A stretch of DNA of 64,000 nt from Bradyrhizobium sp. WBAH42 (GCF_024585265.1 NZ_CP036533.1:5341001-5405000); one strand, 5' to 3'; shown: positions 46,308 to 57,407, counted from the stretch's first letter. The notes: generated by a model not told the origin, from the letters alone. Translations and numbers: made by a program.

Positions 46308-47873
46308 CTAATTCCTCTGGACGAAGCAGTCGGACAGCCCTGCGGCCTTCAGATTGTTGCAAGCCTGCGTCGCTTCCTGGACCGAGCCATAGGGTCCGGC
46401 GAAGGCGCGGTAGACGATCCCCTTGCCCTTATCGGTCAGATCGACCCGCTTGATCACCGGCGAGCGGGATCCGAGCACGCTGCCGTACTTGCCCTGAAGC
46501 ACCCGGTAGGACGCGGCGGCGCTGTCCTCGCTCTGCTGCGAGGAGACTTGCACGATGTAGCCGCCGCCGCTGCTGGTGGGCGCAATCTGCGTCGGGTTGG
46601 TGGCCGCCATCCGCTGCGGCGGCTCGGCCGCCGGTGCCGATTGCGGCGCGAGCGACATCGGCTGGTTGGCACTGGCATTGGCCGAGGTCGGCGGATTGCG
46701 CGGCGCGGCGGGCGCAACTGGCGCGGCAACAGGCTTCGGCGCGGCGGCCGTCGGCTTGGCGGCAGCCGATTGCGGCACGGCGCTATCGGTCTGGTCACCC
46801 TTCACCGCCACGGTCCTGATCGGGCGCGGCGAATTGTTCGGCATGGTGCCGTTGCTTGGAGTCGGGCCCGCGCTCGGCGGCGGCACGGTAGACGGCGACA
46901 CGCTCGCCACCGACGGCGGGTTCGCATTCTGGTTCAGCGGCGGGAACACCACGCGCGGCCCGCCCGCCTTGGCGTTAACGTCGACAGGCGCCTCCTCGCG
47001 CGGCACGATCTTTTCAGTGCCGTCACCGCTGACCATGCGGTCCGGCACCTTGGCCGCGGAGTCCGTCGGCGCCGGCACGATCTTGGTCGGCGTGTTGTCG
47101 GCCTTGATGATCGGCGGCTCGCCGCTGCGAGGCGAACCGATATAGGTCTTGTAGGCGAACGCGGCGCCGGTGCCGACCACGGCAAGCGCCAGGATCGCCG
47201 CAACCGTCATCATGCCGCCGCGCTGCTTCTTCGGCTCCTCGACCTCGTCCTCGGGAAAATCGCTTTGGTAGGCATAAGGGTCGTCGGGATAGGCCGGCTC
47301 GCGCTGAAAGTCCTGCTCGCCCGTCTCCAGCCGACCATAGAGCGCATCGTCGTAGCGCGACGGATCGGGCTGCGCATACGGCTCCTGATACGACTGCTCC
47401 TGGTGGGCCTGACCGTGCTGCTGATAGGCCTGCTCCTGATAAGTCTGATCTTGATAGGAGTGGTCCTGGTAGGCCTGAGGCTGATGAACGACAGGCTCGG
47501 GCGCGGCAGGCTTGGCCGTGTAGCGATGCAGCGGGTGAACCGGGCTTACCGAAACGGGATAGTCGGGCTCCGGCGCCGGTGCCGGCTGCGGTTGCACGTT
47601 GGCGCGCCGCATCCATGAGGGCGGCCCGGGCGGCGGCACCTGCTCGGCGTAATCCTGCTGATCATCGACCTGGCGGTAATCGTCGTCCTGATAGCTCTGA
47701 GAGGGCGCTGCCGGCGGACGTGCCGTCGGCCGCGACTGCGCGGCGAACGGATCGGTCTGCCCGATCAGACGGGCGAGCTCGGCCAAGGGATCGCTTTCCG
47801 CCTTCCCATGCTGATCGCCACCGCGACCATAGTCATCGGAAGGAAACGGTCTGTCCTGATATCGTTCGGCCAT
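46308..47873 (-). CDS. SPOR-domain membrane protein
   Basis: A 521-residue bitopic inner-membrane protein. The cytoplasmic N-terminus (about 1-220) is very rich in Gln, Tyr, Asp and Pro, with repeated YQDQ/YQEQ units. One membrane helix follows (MMTVAAILALAVVGTGAAFAY), then a Pro/Ala/Thr-rich periplasmic linker and a C-terminal SPOR domain (about 435-521; YIVQVSSQQSEDSAAASY...CFVQR). SPOR domains bind denuded peptidoglycan at division sites. ATG 47873 begins the MAERYQDRPF start; the longer frame to 47948 is not supported. It probably acts in division or septal remodelling. Confidence 0.9.
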   Translation of the reverse strand: MAERYQDRPFPSDDYGRGGDQHGKAESDPLAELARLIGQTDPFAAQSRPTARPPAAPSQSYQDDDYRQVDDQQDYAEQVPPPGPPSWMRRANVQPQPAPAPEPDYPVSVSPVHPLHRYTAKPAAPEPVVHQPQAYQDHSYQDQTYQEQAYQQHGQAHQEQSYQEPYAQPDPSRYDDALYGRLETGEQDFQREPAYPDDPYAYQSDFPEDEVEEPKKQRGGMMTVAAILALAVVGTGAAFAYKTYIGSPRSGEPPIIKADNTPTKIVPAPTDSAAKVPDRMVSGDGTEKIVPREEAPVDVNAKAGGPRVVFPPLNQNANPPSVASVSPSTVPPPSAGPTPSNGTMPNNSPRPIRTVAVKGDQTDSAVPQSAAAKPTAAAPKPVAAPVAPAAPRNPPTSANASANQPMSLAPQSAPAAEPPQRMAATNPTQIAPTSSGGGYIVQVSSQQSEDSAAASYRVLQGKYGSVLGSRSPVIKRVDLTDKGKGIVYRAFAGPYGSVQEATQACNNLKAAGLSDCFVQRN

Positions 47874-48013
47874 CGTGATGATGCGTCCCTTCGGGAAAGC
47901 CGCGCGCCCCTCGACCAAGGCACGGCTTTCGACCCACAAGGCTTTCAACCAAGTCTAAGCGATCCGGCTTCTGCCGGTTACCCCCGAATTCCCCTTAAGT
48001 AGTTCGCCCCAAA

Positions 48014-49804
48014 CTACCGCATCTCGTCCGGGGCATGGACGCCGAGGATGGCGAGGCCCGATGCCAGGACCGAGACGACGCCCTGGACCATTGCCAATCG
48101 CGCCTTTGTAAGATCTGCATCATTATTGATAATGAAGCGTAAATAGGGCAAATCGCGCCCTTTCGTCCAAAGTGCGTGAAATTCGCTCGCTAAGTCATAG
48201 AGATAGAAGGCAATTCGGTGTGGCTCATGGGCCGCGGCGGCAGCCTCGAGCATGCGCGGATAAATTGCGAGGCGCTTAAGAAGATCGAGTTCGACCGGGT
48301 CCGACAGCCGCTCCACCGCCGACTCAGTAAGCCATGCGATCCGCGCGCCGGCATCCTCCGGGAGTTCCGGGAACACCTCGGCGCGGGCGTTGCGGAAGAT
48401 CGAGTGGCCGCGGGCGTGGCCGTATTGGACGTAGAACACCGGGTTGTCGCGCGACTGTTCCATGACCTTGGCGAGGTCGAAATCGAGCACCGCGTCGTTC
48501 TTCCGGTACAGCATCATGAAGCGGACGGCGTCCTGGCCGACTTCATCCACCACCTCACGCAAGGTGACGAAGTCCCCGCTCCGCTTGGACATCTTCACCG
48601 GCTCGCCGTTGCGCAAGAGCTTCACGAGCTGGACGATCTTGACGTCGAGTGATCCCTTGCCCGAGGTCGTCGCTTTCACGGCGGCCTGCATGCGCTTGAT
48701 GTAGCCGCCATGATCGGCGCCCCAGACGTCGATCATCTCGGCAAAGCCGCGGTCGAACTTGTTCTTGTGATAGGCAATGTCGGAGGCGAAGTAGGTGTAG
48801 GAATTGTCCGATTTGATCAGCGGGCGATCGACGTCGTCGCCGTAGGCGGTCGCCCTGAACAGCAGCTGCTCGCGGTCTTCCCAATCCTCGACCGGCGCGC
48901 CCTTCGGCGGCGGCAGGCGCCCCTCATAGATGTCGCCCTTGGCGCGCAGGAAGTCGATGGTCTCGGCAACCTTGTTGTTGCCGGTCTCGATCAGCGAGCG
49001 CTCGGAGAAGAACACGTCGTGGCGGATGTTGAGCGCGGCGAGATCGTCCTTGATCTCGTCCATCATCATCGCGATCGCCTTGGCGCGCACGATCGGCAGC
49101 CACTCGGCCTCACTTCTGGCGAGCAGCTTGTCGCCGTGCTCTTTCGCCAGCGCCTCGCCGACCGGCTTCAGATAGTCGCCGGGATAGAGCCCTTCCGGAA
49201 TGGCCCCGATGTCCTCGCCGAGCGCCTCGCGATACCTCAGGAAGGCCGAGCGCGCGAGCACGTCGACCTGGGCGCCGGCATCGTTGATGTAATATTCGCG
49301 CGTGACGTCGTGGCCGGCGAACTGGAGCAGGCTCGCCAGCGCGTCGCCGAACACGGCGCCGCGGCAATGGCCGACATGCATCGGTCCGGTCGGATTGGCC
49401 GAGACGTATTCGACATTGACCTTGGAGCCGCCGTGGATGCGGCCGTAATCGGCACCTTCGCGCAGTACGGTACGCAGCGCCTCGGCCCAGGCAGCCGGCT
49501 TCAGCGTCAGATTGATGAAGCCGGGACCGGCGACATCGACCTTGGCGATCAGCGCGTCGGAACGCAGCCGTTCGGCAATCTGCTCGGCGAGATCGCGCGG
49601 CTTTGCCTTTGCCTCTTTCGCAAGCACCATGGCGGCATTGGTCGCCATGTCGCCATGGGAGGCATCGCGCGGCGGCTCGACCACGACGCGGGAGAAATCG
49701 ATGCCCTCGGGCCAGTTGGCGTCTGCCGCAAGCGCGCGGCAGGCAGCGTGCACGCGTGCGAGCACGTCGGCGAACAGATGCAGCGATGAGGATGTCTGGG
49801 GCAT
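48014..49804 (-). CDS. argS: Arginyl-tRNA synthetase
   Basis: Charges tRNA-Arg. The 596-residue class I enzyme has an N-terminal additional domain. The HIGH-type motif is in [20 protein letters not shown], and the KMSKR-type motif is [11 protein letters not shown]. The anticodon-binding C-terminus is all-helical. Length is normal. It starts 9 bases after dgt on the same strand. Confidence 0.98.
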   Translation of the reverse strand: MPQTSSSLHLFADVLARVHAACRALAADANWPEGIDFSRVVVEPPRDASHGDMATNAAMVLAKEAKAKPRDLAEQIAERLRSDALIAKVDVAGPGFINLTLKPAAWAEALRTVLREGADYGRIHGGSKVNVEYVSANPTGPMHVGHCRGAVFGDALASLLQFAGHDVTREYYINDAGAQVDVLARSAFLRYREALGEDIGAIPEGLYPGDYLKPVGEALAKEHGDKLLARSEAEWLPIVRAKAIAMMMDEIKDDLAALNIRHDVFFSERSLIETGNNKVAETIDFLRAKGDIYEGRLPPPKGAPVEDWEDREQLLFRATAYGDDVDRPLIKSDNSYTYFASDIAYHKNKFDRGFAEMIDVWGADHGGYIKRMQAAVKATTSGKGSLDVKIVQLVKLLRNGEPVKMSKRSGDFVTLREVVDEVGQDAVRFMMLYRKNDAVLDFDLAKVMEQSRDNPVFYVQYGHARGHSIFRNARAEVFPELPEDAGARIAWLTESAVERLSDPVELDLLKRLAIYPRMLEAAAAAHEPHRIAFYLYDLASEFHALWTKGRDLPYLRFIINNDADLTKARLAMVQGVVSVLASGLAILGVHAPDEMR

Positions 49805-49813
49805 GGCCGCCGC

Positions 49814-51022
49814 CTAACGCAAATCCGGGGTCGAGTCAAAGAGCCGCTGGTGCTCGGTCAGGGCGAAGCGGTCGGTCATTCCGGCAATGAAATTGCCGAT
49901 CCGGCGGGCCCGGTCACCCTCGTTGTCCGCCTCCGACCCCAGCAGCCATTCCGGCGGCAGCTCGCTGGGGGATTTCAGGTATTTTGCGAACAGGTCGAAC
50001 AGGATCTGCTCGGCCTCGCCCATCACCCGCATCACCCGCTCGTGGCGGTACATGTGCTGGTACAGGAAGGCCTTGATGGCGGCCTCTTCCTCCGCCACCT
50101 CGGCGGGAAACGCGACCAGCGACTGGCTTTGCCGGCGGACATCTTGGGCCGATTGCAGCTTCACGGCAGCGAGTTTCTTCCCTGTCTCCGCGAACACCGC
50201 GCCGATCAGGTGCGAGATCAGCTCGCGCACCAGCTCGGCACCGCGGCGGACGTCTTCAAGATCGGGATAATGTGCCGCAGTCTCAGCGATGATCTCCGCC
50301 GTCAGCGGCATTACCTTGAGATCGTCCAGATGGAACAGGCCGGCGCGCAGACCGTCGTCGATGTCGTGGGCGTCATAGGCGATGTCGTCGGCGATCGCGG
50401 CGACCTGCGCCTCCAACGATGCGAAGCTCCACAATTCGAGATCGTAGGTCTTGATGTAGTCCGCGATCCCGACGGGAACGCCGTGCTCGCGGTAGCGCCC
50501 GGCCGGGGCGCCGCTGCGGTCGGTCAGCGGACCGTTGTGCTTGACGATGCCCTCCAGCGATTCCCAGGTCAGGTTGAGCCCATCGAACTCGGGATAGCGG
50601 TGCTCGAGCGAAGCCACGACGCGCAGCGTCTGGGCATTGTGGTCGAAGCCCCCGAACTCCTTCAGGCAGGCGTCCAGGGCCCGCTCCCCGGCATGCCCGA
50701 ACGGCGGATGACCGAGGTCGTGCGCCAAGGCCAATGTCTCGGTGAGGTCCTCGTCGAGGCCAAGCTGACGGGCCAGCGCGCGGGCGATCTGGGCCACCTC
50801 CAGCGAATGAGTCAGCCGGGTGCGGTAGTGGTCGCCCTCGTGGAACACGAACACCTGGGTCTTGTACTTCAGGCGGCGGAACGCGGTGGAATGGATCACC
50901 CGGTCACAATCTCGCCGGAACGGGCTGCGGGTCCGGCTCGGGGGCTCGGCGACCAGCCGGCCGCGGCTGCGGTCGGGGTCGCAGGCATAGGGCGCGCGGG
51001 GGGCTGCCATTCCGACGGACAC
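49814..51022 (-). CDS. dgt: Deoxyguanosinetriphosphate triphosphohydrolase-like protein
   Basis: HD-domain dNTP triphosphohydrolase that releases triphosphate. The 402-residue protein has the HD motifs: [18 protein letters not shown] (first His), [15 protein letters not shown] (HD pair), and [13 protein letters not shown]. The start at 51022 is GTG; ATG 51010 would remove four residues. It diverges from erpA over about 110 bases. Confidence 0.95.
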   Translation of the reverse strand: MSVGMAAPRAPYACDPDRSRGRLVAEPPSRTRSPFRRDCDRVIHSTAFRRLKYKTQVFVFHEGDHYRTRLTHSLEVAQIARALARQLGLDEDLTETLALAHDLGHPPFGHAGERALDACLKEFGGFDHNAQTLRVVASLEHRYPEFDGLNLTWESLEGIVKHNGPLTDRSGAPAGRYREHGVPVGIADYIKTYDLELWSFASLEAQVAAIADDIAYDAHDIDDGLRAGLFHLDDLKVMPLTAEIIAETAAHYPDLEDVRRGAELVRELISHLIGAVFAETGKKLAAVKLQSAQDVRRQSQSLVAFPAEVAEEEAAIKAFLYQHMYRHERVMRVMGEAEQILFDLFAKYLKSPSELPPEWLLGSEADNEGDRARRIGNFIAGMTDRFALTEHQRLFDSTPDLR

Positions 51023-51132
51023 GGCGAATTTAGTCCCTATCCATTTGATTCTGCGTATGGTGGCACTTAACTATGTCGGGCGCGCGATACCAAATGAATT
51101 GGGTCTGAGCGCGGGACTATCGGAGACCAGCA

Positions 51133-51462
51133 ATGACGAGTGCCGTGACCATCAGCGACAGGGCCGCACGCCGGATTGGGGAGATCCTCAAGGGCGAAGG
51201 GTCGGGCGCGATGCTGCGCATCTCGGTCGAGGGTGGCGGCTGCTCCGGCTTCCAGTACAAGTTCGACATCGACCGCGCCCGTACCGACGACGATCTCGTG
51301 ATCGAGCAGGACAACGCGGTGGTGCTGGTCGATTCCGCCTCGCAGCCGTTCCTGGCGGGATCGCAGGTCGATTTCGTCGACGACCTGATCGGCGCCTCGT
51401 TCCGCGTCAACAATCCGAATGCCACGGCGTCTTGCGGCTGCGGGACGAGCTTCTCGGTGTAG
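51133..51462 (+). CDS. erpA: Iron-sulfur cluster insertion protein ErpA
   Basis: A-type carrier that inserts Fe-S clusters into apoproteins. The 109-residue product has the family's three conserved cysteines: C37 in GGGCSGFQY and C101/C103 in SCGCGTSFSV. It diverges from dgt; the xth and erpA genes are near each other, as in many alphaproteobacteria, but a kinase gene lies between them here. Confidence 0.95.
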   Translation: MTSAVTISDRAARRIGEILKGEGSGAMLRISVEGGGCSGFQYKFDIDRARTDDDLVIEQDNAVVLVDSASQPFLAGSQVDFVDDLIGASFRVNNPNATASCGCGTSFSV

Positions 51463-51467
51463 CGCGC

Positions 51468-53777
51468 TTACGCGCCCGTTATCTGCCTTTCCTCGTCCGT
51501 CCACGCCACCTCGGTCGGCATCAACTCCGGCTGGAGCGGTGCGTCCTCCGACATGACGTGGCCGTCCAGCGCACGCAGGAGTGCTCCGATCAGCGCCGGC
51601 TTGCGTAGCGGCTTGGCCAGGAAGTCCGACATACCGGCTTCGCGGCAGATCTTGATGTCCTCGGGGAAGGCATTGGCGGTCAGCGCGACGATCGGCAAGG
51701 CTGCGAAGCGGTCGCCTTGCGCACGGATTGCGCGGGTGGCGGCAAGGCCGTCCATGTCGGGCATGCGCACGTCCATCAGCACGACGTCGTAGGCGCCCTC
51801 GGAGACCGCCTCGACGGCCTGGACGCCATCGGTGACGACGCGCAACTCGACCTCGAAAGCCCCCAGCATCTTGCTCACGACCATGCGGTTGACCGCATCG
51901 TCTTCCGCGACCAGCACCTTCAGCGGCCGGTCGAGGCCGGCGATCCGGGCCTTGAGCTCGTCGGCTTGGTCGCGCCCGCCAGCCTGATCGGAGGCCTGCG
52001 CCTGGCTCCAGGGCAGCACCAGCGTGAAGCAGAAGGTCGAGCCCTCGCCCGGCGTCGAAGTGACGCCGATGGTGCCGCCCATCTGCTCGATGATCCGCCT
52101 GCTGATCGCAAGGCCGAGGCCAGTGCCGCCGAAGCGGCGGCTGATCGAGGCATCGGCCTGGGCGAAATCGCTGAACAGCAGGCCGAGCTTGTCGGGCGCG
52201 ATGCCGATGCCGCTGTCGGTCACCGTCCATTCGACGGTCGCCAGCAGGTCACGCCGCGCCTGGCAGGTCGCCGATATCGTCACCTCGCCCTCGTCGGTGA
52301 ACTTCACAGCGTTGGAGGCGAGATTGAGCAGCACCTGGCGGATGCGCGCGACGTCGCCGCGGAGCGTCGGCGGCAGGTTCGGATCGAGCTCGACCTTGAC
52401 CTTGAGCCCCTTGCTCTTGGCGCTGGCGCGCACGACGGTCGCAACCGTCTCGACCAGCGCCTGCGGCGCGAAGTCGATCGCCTCGAATTGGAAGCGGCCG
52501 GCTTCCAGCTTTGACAGGTCGAGAATGTCGTTGAGGATGCGCTGGAGGTTGTCGCCGGACTCGCGGATCGTGGTGACGGCCTCGCGCTGCTCCGGATCGA
52601 GTTTTGTCTCCAGCAGCATGCTGGCAAGCCCAAGCACGCCGTTCATGGGGGTTCGGATCTCGTGGCTCATTACCGCGAGGAAGTCGGACTTGGCGCGGCT
52701 TTCGGCCTCAGCCTTTTCCGCGCGCCAGCGCTCGGTGACGTCGCGTCCGAAGCCGCGATAGCCGAGGAAATGGCCTTCACGGTCATGGGCCGGCTTCGCC
52801 GTCAGCGACCACAGCCGCGCCTCGCCGCCAGCGACGACCTTGAGATTCATCTCGTGCAGCGGCTCGGCCTGCTCCATCAGGCCGACGATGTTGTAGGCAG
52901 CGCTCTTGTCCTCGGGGCAGAGCATGTCGAGCACGTCGGCGAAATGCGAGCCTTTCAGCAGCGGAAGCGGCAGCTGCGCGACGTCGGCGAAGCGTTGCGG
53001 CACGTCGACGAGGCGCCCCTCGGCATCGGTCTGCCAGAGCCAGTCGCTGGCGTTCTCCTGGAAGTCCTTCAGCAGCAGCGAGATGATCTCGGTCTGGCGC
53101 TCGAGCTCGAGCTGGGCCTTGAGATTGCCGAGGAAGAGGTTGCCCTGCGAGACGATATTGCGCGCCATGAAGAATGCGAACAGCAGCAGGAACACCGCGG
53201 TCACCAGATATGGTCCGGTGCCGCACAAAAGCAGCGCGCCGGCGCAGGCGATCGTCATGGTGGCGAGATAGACGAGGCCCGCGCGCGGGAAGGTCGAAAG
53301 CGTGAAGGCGCCGCCTGACATCATGCCGACCATCAGGCAGGCCAGGATCAATTGACTGGTCGGCTCGATGCGGCTGAACAGAGCGAGCGGCAGCGCGCCC
53401 CAGATCGCGGCGAGAAAAAACGCCTGCCGCAGCGTCTGCCGCGCCGCGCGCGGCGATGCTTCCTGCGGCGGGTTCTGATGCGACTTGTGCCATGCGCGCA
53501 CCGCAAGCGAAGCGGTGGCGGCGAGCGTCAGGCCCCAGATCGCAAGGAAGTCGTTCCAGCCCCTGCCCCAGAACAGGATCAGCACGATGGCGACGTTCAG
53601 CATCGTCACGGCCATCGTCACGGGGATCAGCTGGGTGACCGCGTCGATCTGCTTGGCGCGGATGCGGCGGATCTCGCGCTCGCTGAGATCGGCCGTCAGA
53701 CCGTCCTCGATTTCGAAGCCGCCGAGCCAATACAGGAACGCGCCGAGCAGGCCGTCACGCGGCTGAGTTCGCTTCAT
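51468..53777 (-). CDS. Membrane hybrid histidine kinase with receiver domain
   Basis: A 769-residue hybrid sensor kinase. A membrane region with about six helices (45-210) has a possible sensor role. It is followed by a PAS domain (about 235-350), HisKA with [15 protein letters not shown] (phospho-His H372), a HATPase domain (about 480-600; N-box [18 protein letters not shown]) and a receiver domain (about 625-745; [16 protein letters not shown] with the phospho-Asp, LAKPL). The five-residue gap to erpA's end makes it convergent with erpA. No response-regulator gene with an output domain is adjacent. Confidence 0.93.
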   Translation of the reverse strand: MKRTQPRDGLLGAFLYWLGGFEIEDGLTADLSEREIRRIRAKQIDAVTQLIPVTMAVTMLNVAIVLILFWGRGWNDFLAIWGLTLAATASLAVRAWHKSHQNPPQEASPRAARQTLRQAFFLAAIWGALPLALFSRIEPTSQLILACLMVGMMSGGAFTLSTFPRAGLVYLATMTIACAGALLLCGTGPYLVTAVFLLLFAFFMARNIVSQGNLFLGNLKAQLELERQTEIISLLLKDFQENASDWLWQTDAEGRLVDVPQRFADVAQLPLPLLKGSHFADVLDMLCPEDKSAAYNIVGLMEQAEPLHEMNLKVVAGGEARLWSLTAKPAHDREGHFLGYRGFGRDVTERWRAEKAEAESRAKSDFLAVMSHEIRTPMNGVLGLASMLLETKLDPEQREAVTTIRESGDNLQRILNDILDLSKLEAGRFQFEAIDFAPQALVETVATVVRASAKSKGLKVKVELDPNLPPTLRGDVARIRQVLLNLASNAVKFTDEGEVTISATCQARRDLLATVEWTVTDSGIGIAPDKLGLLFSDFAQADASISRRFGGTGLGLAISRRIIEQMGGTIGVTSTPGEGSTFCFTLVLPWSQAQASDQAGGRDQADELKARIAGLDRPLKVLVAEDDAVNRMVVSKMLGAFEVELRVVTDGVQAVEAVSEGAYDVVLMDVRMPDMDGLAATRAIRAQGDRFAALPIVALTANAFPEDIKICREAGMSDFLAKPLRKPALIGALLRALDGHVMSEDAPLQPELMPTEVAWTDEERQITGA

Positions 53778-53930
53778 CGCCTTGTCCGGCCATCCATCCG
53801 AGGAACCTCTTGATGATCAATGGCGTGCGGCCTGCTTAAGCCGGGTTAATTTTGTGGGAGATTTTGCGGCCGTCTTGACGGGCACGTTTGCATTTTGTTC
53901 TAACCAAGCCCCCTGCCCGGAGCCCTCCCA

Positions 53931-54728
53931 ATGCCTATCAGAGTAGCCACCTGGAACGTGAACTCGGTCCGGCAGCGGATCGATCTGCTCCTGACCTGGC
54001 TGAAAGAGTGCCAGCCGGACATCGTCTGCCTGCAGGAGATCAAATGTGTCGACGAGGCCTTCCCGCGGCTGGAGATCGAGGCGCTCGGCTACAACGTGGT
54101 GACGCACGGGCAGAAGACGTTCAATGGCGTCGCCCTGCTATCCAAGCTCCGGTTCGACGAGACCAAGTCGGGCCTCGCCGGCGACGACGAGGATACCCAT
54201 GCCCGCTTCCTTGAGGGCGTGGTGACGCTCAAGTCCGGCGTGCTGCGCATCGCCTGCCTCTACCTGCCCAATGGCAATCCGGTCGGGACCGACAAATATC
54301 CCTACAAGCTCAAATGGATGTCGCGGCTTCTTGATTATTCGAAGGAGCGACTCAAGGAGGAGGTCCCGCTGATCCTGGCCGGCGACTTCAACGTCATCCC
54401 GCATGCCCGCGACGTGCATAATCCGGCTGCCTGGACCGAGGACGCGCTGTTCAAGACCGAGACGCGCGAGAGCTTCCAGTCCCTGCTCGGCCTCGGCCTC
54501 ACCGACGCCTTGCGCGCCGTCAGCGACGAGGGCGGGCTCTACACCTTCTGGGACTACCAGGCCGGGGCCTGGCAGAAGAACCAGGGGCTGCGGATCGATC
54601 ATCTGCTGCTGTCGCCGCAGGCCAGCGACAGGCTCGCCAATGTCGGCATCGACAGCTACGTGCGCGGTTGGGAGAAGCCCTCGGACCACGTGCCGGTGTG
54701 GGCGGATCTGGATCTGGAGGCGGCGTAG
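53931..54728 (+). CDS. xth: Exodeoxyribonuclease III
   Basis: AP endonuclease and 3'-5' exonuclease for base-excision repair. The 265-residue protein begins MPIRVATWNVNSVRQR, has LQEIKC (catalytic Glu), the NPVGTDKYPYKL loop, LAGDFNVIP, and the ending WEKPSDHVPVWADL (catalytic His). All are typical of XthA. The ATG is preceded by GGAG. No LexA box is seen upstream. Confidence 0.97.
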   Translation: MPIRVATWNVNSVRQRIDLLLTWLKECQPDIVCLQEIKCVDEAFPRLEIEALGYNVVTHGQKTFNGVALLSKLRFDETKSGLAGDDEDTHARFLEGVVTLKSGVLRIACLYLPNGNPVGTDKYPYKLKWMSRLLDYSKERLKEEVPLILAGDFNVIPHARDVHNPAAWTEDALFKTETRESFQSLLGLGLTDALRAVSDEGGLYTFWDYQAGAWQKNQGLRIDHLLLSPQASDRLANVGIDSYVRGWEKPSDHVPVWADLDLEAA

Positions 54729-54772
54729 GCCTCCGCAGAGTCGGTGGGAGCGAGCGGCAGTCGCAACTGCCG

Positions 54773-54861
54773 GTAGGGTGGGCTAAGCGAAGCGTGCCCA
54801 CCATTCGCAATGGCGGAGAGAGATCGTGGGCACGGCGCCGAGGCGCCTTTGCCCACCCTAC
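54773..54861. repeat. Intergenic inverted repeat, GTAGGGTGGG family, second copy
   Basis: GTAGGGTGGGC is mirrored by GCCCACCCTAC at the right end, and internal GTGCCCACC/GTGGGCAC arms pair. It shares the GTAGGGTGGG ends with the repeat at 8203-8316. It lies between the convergent xth and exoR-like genes. Confidence 0.8.
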
Positions 54862-54871
54862 GAGACCGTGC

Positions 54872-55699
54872 TTACTCCCGACGCCCCTGCACCCACTGCT
54901 CCAGCATTTGCAGGGCCATGGCGCGGTCGTCGTCGGAGGCCTTCGCGAAGGCGCGGTTGTAGCTTTCCTTGATCCAGACCTCGTCGGCGCCGGCGCTGTC
55001 GCGCGCCAGCGTCAGCCACATCAGGCCGCGCGCGGCCTGCCGCGGCAGGCGGTCGCCGTTGAACAGCATCTGGCCGAGCAGCGCCTGGGCCTGGTGCTGG
55101 CCCTTCTGCGCGGCGAGGCCAAGCCAGCGCGCGCCATAACGGTAGTCCTCGCGCGAGGCGTCCGGGGTCTTCAGGTACAGACGAGCGAGGTCGTACTGCG
55201 CATCCGCATTGCCGAAATAGGATGCGGCATAGGAAAACATCTCCCGGGCGCGGTCCGGATCGGCCTTGACCTTCGAATTCGGGATGCCGGCCAGATAGTA
55301 CCGGCCGAGCGCAACGAAGGCGTTGGCCACGATCTGCGCCTGCGGCGCCGACGGGCTGTCCTCGGCATGCGCGTTGGCGATCCGGCTGAAATATTCGAAG
55401 GCACGCAGATCGTCCTGGGCGACGCCGTCGCCGTTGGCGTACATGCGGCCGAGCTTCCACTGCGCGATCGGGTGGCCGCCCTCGGCAGCATATTGCAAGG
55501 CGCTGAGCGAGGTTTCCTGGGTCGCGACCGCAGGCGGAACCTTGGTGCGCACCGCACCCGCAGCGCCGGGCAAGGTCGTCACGACCGGGATGGTGGCGTC
55601 CTTCGGGTTGACCGGCGCACCGTCGAAGGCGAACGCCGGCGCGGCCAGCGCAGCCGCCCCCAACACAAACGCAACTGTGGCACGCCTAAATGTCCGCAT
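54872..55699 (-). CDS. exoR: ExoR-like periplasmic Sel1-repeat protein
   Basis: A 275-residue exported protein (signal peptide MRTFRRATVAFVLGAAALAAPAFA) with about five Sel1-like TPR repeats. These include YAAEGGHPIAQWKLGRMYANGDGV, LVALGRYYLAGIPNS and YGARWLGLAAQKGQHQAQALLG-type units. The spacing and the AQWKL/GIPNS segments match ExoR, the periplasmic inhibitor of the ExoS-ChvI two-component system in rhizobia. No exoS or chvI gene is in the window. Its start overlaps the 3' end of ilvD by 14 bases, so coupling to ilvD is likely. Confidence 0.75.
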   Translation of the reverse strand: MRTFRRATVAFVLGAAALAAPAFAFDGAPVNPKDATIPVVTTLPGAAGAVRTKVPPAVATQETSLSALQYAAEGGHPIAQWKLGRMYANGDGVAQDDLRAFEYFSRIANAHAEDSPSAPQAQIVANAFVALGRYYLAGIPNSKVKADPDRAREMFSYAASYFGNADAQYDLARLYLKTPDASREDYRYGARWLGLAAQKGQHQAQALLGQMLFNGDRLPRQAARGLMWLTLARDSAGADEVWIKESYNRAFAKASDDDRAMALQMLEQWVQGRRE

Positions 55700-57407
55700 A
55701 GCACTGTTTCTCGTGCGCGCCGCCCGGATGGGTCACTGCCCCTCCGATCGCCGGTCCAACCTGCTGAGCATATTTCCAGAGCGCACCCGACGTGTGGTTA
55801 GTCGCGCGGGCGCTCCATTTGGTTCTGCGCTGGGCGAGCTCGGCGTCGCTCAATTTTACGTCAAGGGTCCCGTTGACCGCGTCGATCTCGATGATGTCGC
55901 CGTCCTCGAGCAGCCCGATCGGGCCGCCGACCGCCGCCTCCGGCCCGACATGGCCGATGCAGAAGCCGCGGGTGGCACCGGAGAAGCGGCCGTCGGTGAT
56001 GAGCGCGATCTTGCCGCCCATGCCCTGGCCGGTCAGCGCTGCCGTGGTCTGGAGCATTTCCCGCATGCCGGGACCGCCCTTCGGCCCCTCGTAGCGGATC
56101 ACAATGACTTCGCCTTCGCGATAGGTGCGGTTCTGGACCGCCTCGAACGCGTCCTCCTCACGGTCGAAGCACCTGGCCGGACCAGTAAACCTGAGGTTGG
56201 ACATTCCCGCGACTTTCACGATCGCACCTTCTGGCGCCAAATTGCCCTTCAGACCGACCACACCGCCTGTCACGGTGATGGGCTTGTCCGCCGGATGCAC
56301 CACGTCCTGGTGCGGATTCCATTTCACGCTCTTGAGGTTTTCAGCGATCGTGCGGCCCGTGACGGTAAGGCAATCACCGTGCAGGAAGCCGTTGTCGAGC
56401 AGCGTCTTCATCAGAAGCGGGATGCCACCTACTTCAAACATGTCTTTGGCGACATAACGGCCGCCCGGCTTCAAATCCGCGACATATGGTGTCTTTTTGA
56501 AGATTTCGGCGACGTCGAACAGGTCGAACTTGATGCCGACCTCGTGCGCGATCGCCGGCAGGTGCAGCGCAGCATTGGTCGAGCCGCCGGACGCCGCGAC
56601 CACGGCGGCGGCATTCTCCAGCGCCTTGCGGGTGACGATGTCGCGCGGCCGGATGTTCTGGGCAATCAGGTCCATCACCTTCTCGCCCGCGGTCATGCAG
56701 AAGGCGTCGCGGATCTCGTACGGCGCCGGGGCACCGGCCGAGTACGGCAGCGCCAGCCCGATCGCCTCGGAGACGGTCGCCATGGTGTTGGCAGTGAACT
56801 GCGCGCCACAGGCACCGGCCGAGGGGCAAGCGACGCGCTCGATCTCGTCGAGGTCCTCGTCCGACATGGCCCCGACCGAGTGCTTGCCGACCGCCTCGAA
56901 CATGTCCTGCACGGTGACCTGCTGCCCGCGGAAATTGCCGGGCAGGATCGAGCCGCCATAGATGAAGATCGAGGGCACGTTGAGGCGGACCATCGCCATC
57001 ATCATGCCCGGCAGCGACTTGTCGCAGCCGGCGAGCCCAACCAGCGCGTCATAGGCGTGGCCGCGCACGGTCAGCTCGACCGAATCGGCAATGCACTCGC
57101 GCGACGGCAACGAGGAGCGCATGCCGTCGTGACCCATGGCGATGCCGTCGGTCACGGTGATGGTGCAGAATTCACGAGGTGTACCGCCGGCCGATGCCAC
57201 GCCCTTCTTCACCGCCTGTGCCTGGCGCATCAGGGCGATGTTGCAGGGAGCGGCTTCATTCCAGCACGAGGCGACGCCGACGAAGGGCTGGTGGATCTGC
57301 TCGGTGGTCAGACCCATCGCGTAGAAATAGGACCGATGCGGCGCGCGCGCAGGGCCTTCCGTCACGTGACGGCTCGGCAGCCTCTGCTTGTCGATCTTCG
57401 CGCCCAT
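55686..57407 (-). CDS. ilvD: Dihydroxy-acid dehydratase
   Basis: Fe-S enzyme dehydrating 2,3-dihydroxy-3-methyl acids to 2-oxo acids in branched-chain amino acid synthesis. The 573-residue protein has the cluster cysteines in GCDKSLPGMMMA, CPSAGACGAQFTANTM and VASCWNEAAPCN (near residue 50). The C-terminal DGRFSGATRGFCIGHVGPEAA is also typical. It belongs to the long IlvD/Edd group. Its 3' end overlaps the exoR-like gene. Confidence 0.97.
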   Translation of the reverse strand: MGAKIDKQRLPSRHVTEGPARAPHRSYFYAMGLTTEQIHQPFVGVASCWNEAAPCNIALMRQAQAVKKGVASAGGTPREFCTITVTDGIAMGHDGMRSSLPSRECIADSVELTVRGHAYDALVGLAGCDKSLPGMMMAMVRLNVPSIFIYGGSILPGNFRGQQVTVQDMFEAVGKHSVGAMSDEDLDEIERVACPSAGACGAQFTANTMATVSEAIGLALPYSAGAPAPYEIRDAFCMTAGEKVMDLIAQNIRPRDIVTRKALENAAAVVAASGGSTNAALHLPAIAHEVGIKFDLFDVAEIFKKTPYVADLKPGGRYVAKDMFEVGGIPLLMKTLLDNGFLHGDCLTVTGRTIAENLKSVKWNPHQDVVHPADKPITVTGGVVGLKGNLAPEGAIVKVAGMSNLRFTGPARCFDREEDAFEAVQNRTYREGEVIVIRYEGPKGGPGMREMLQTTAALTGQGMGGKIALITDGRFSGATRGFCIGHVGPEAAVGGPIGLLEDGDIIEIDAVNGTLDVKLSDAELAQRRTKWSARATNHTSGALWKYAQQVGPAIGGAVTHPGGAHEKQCYADI

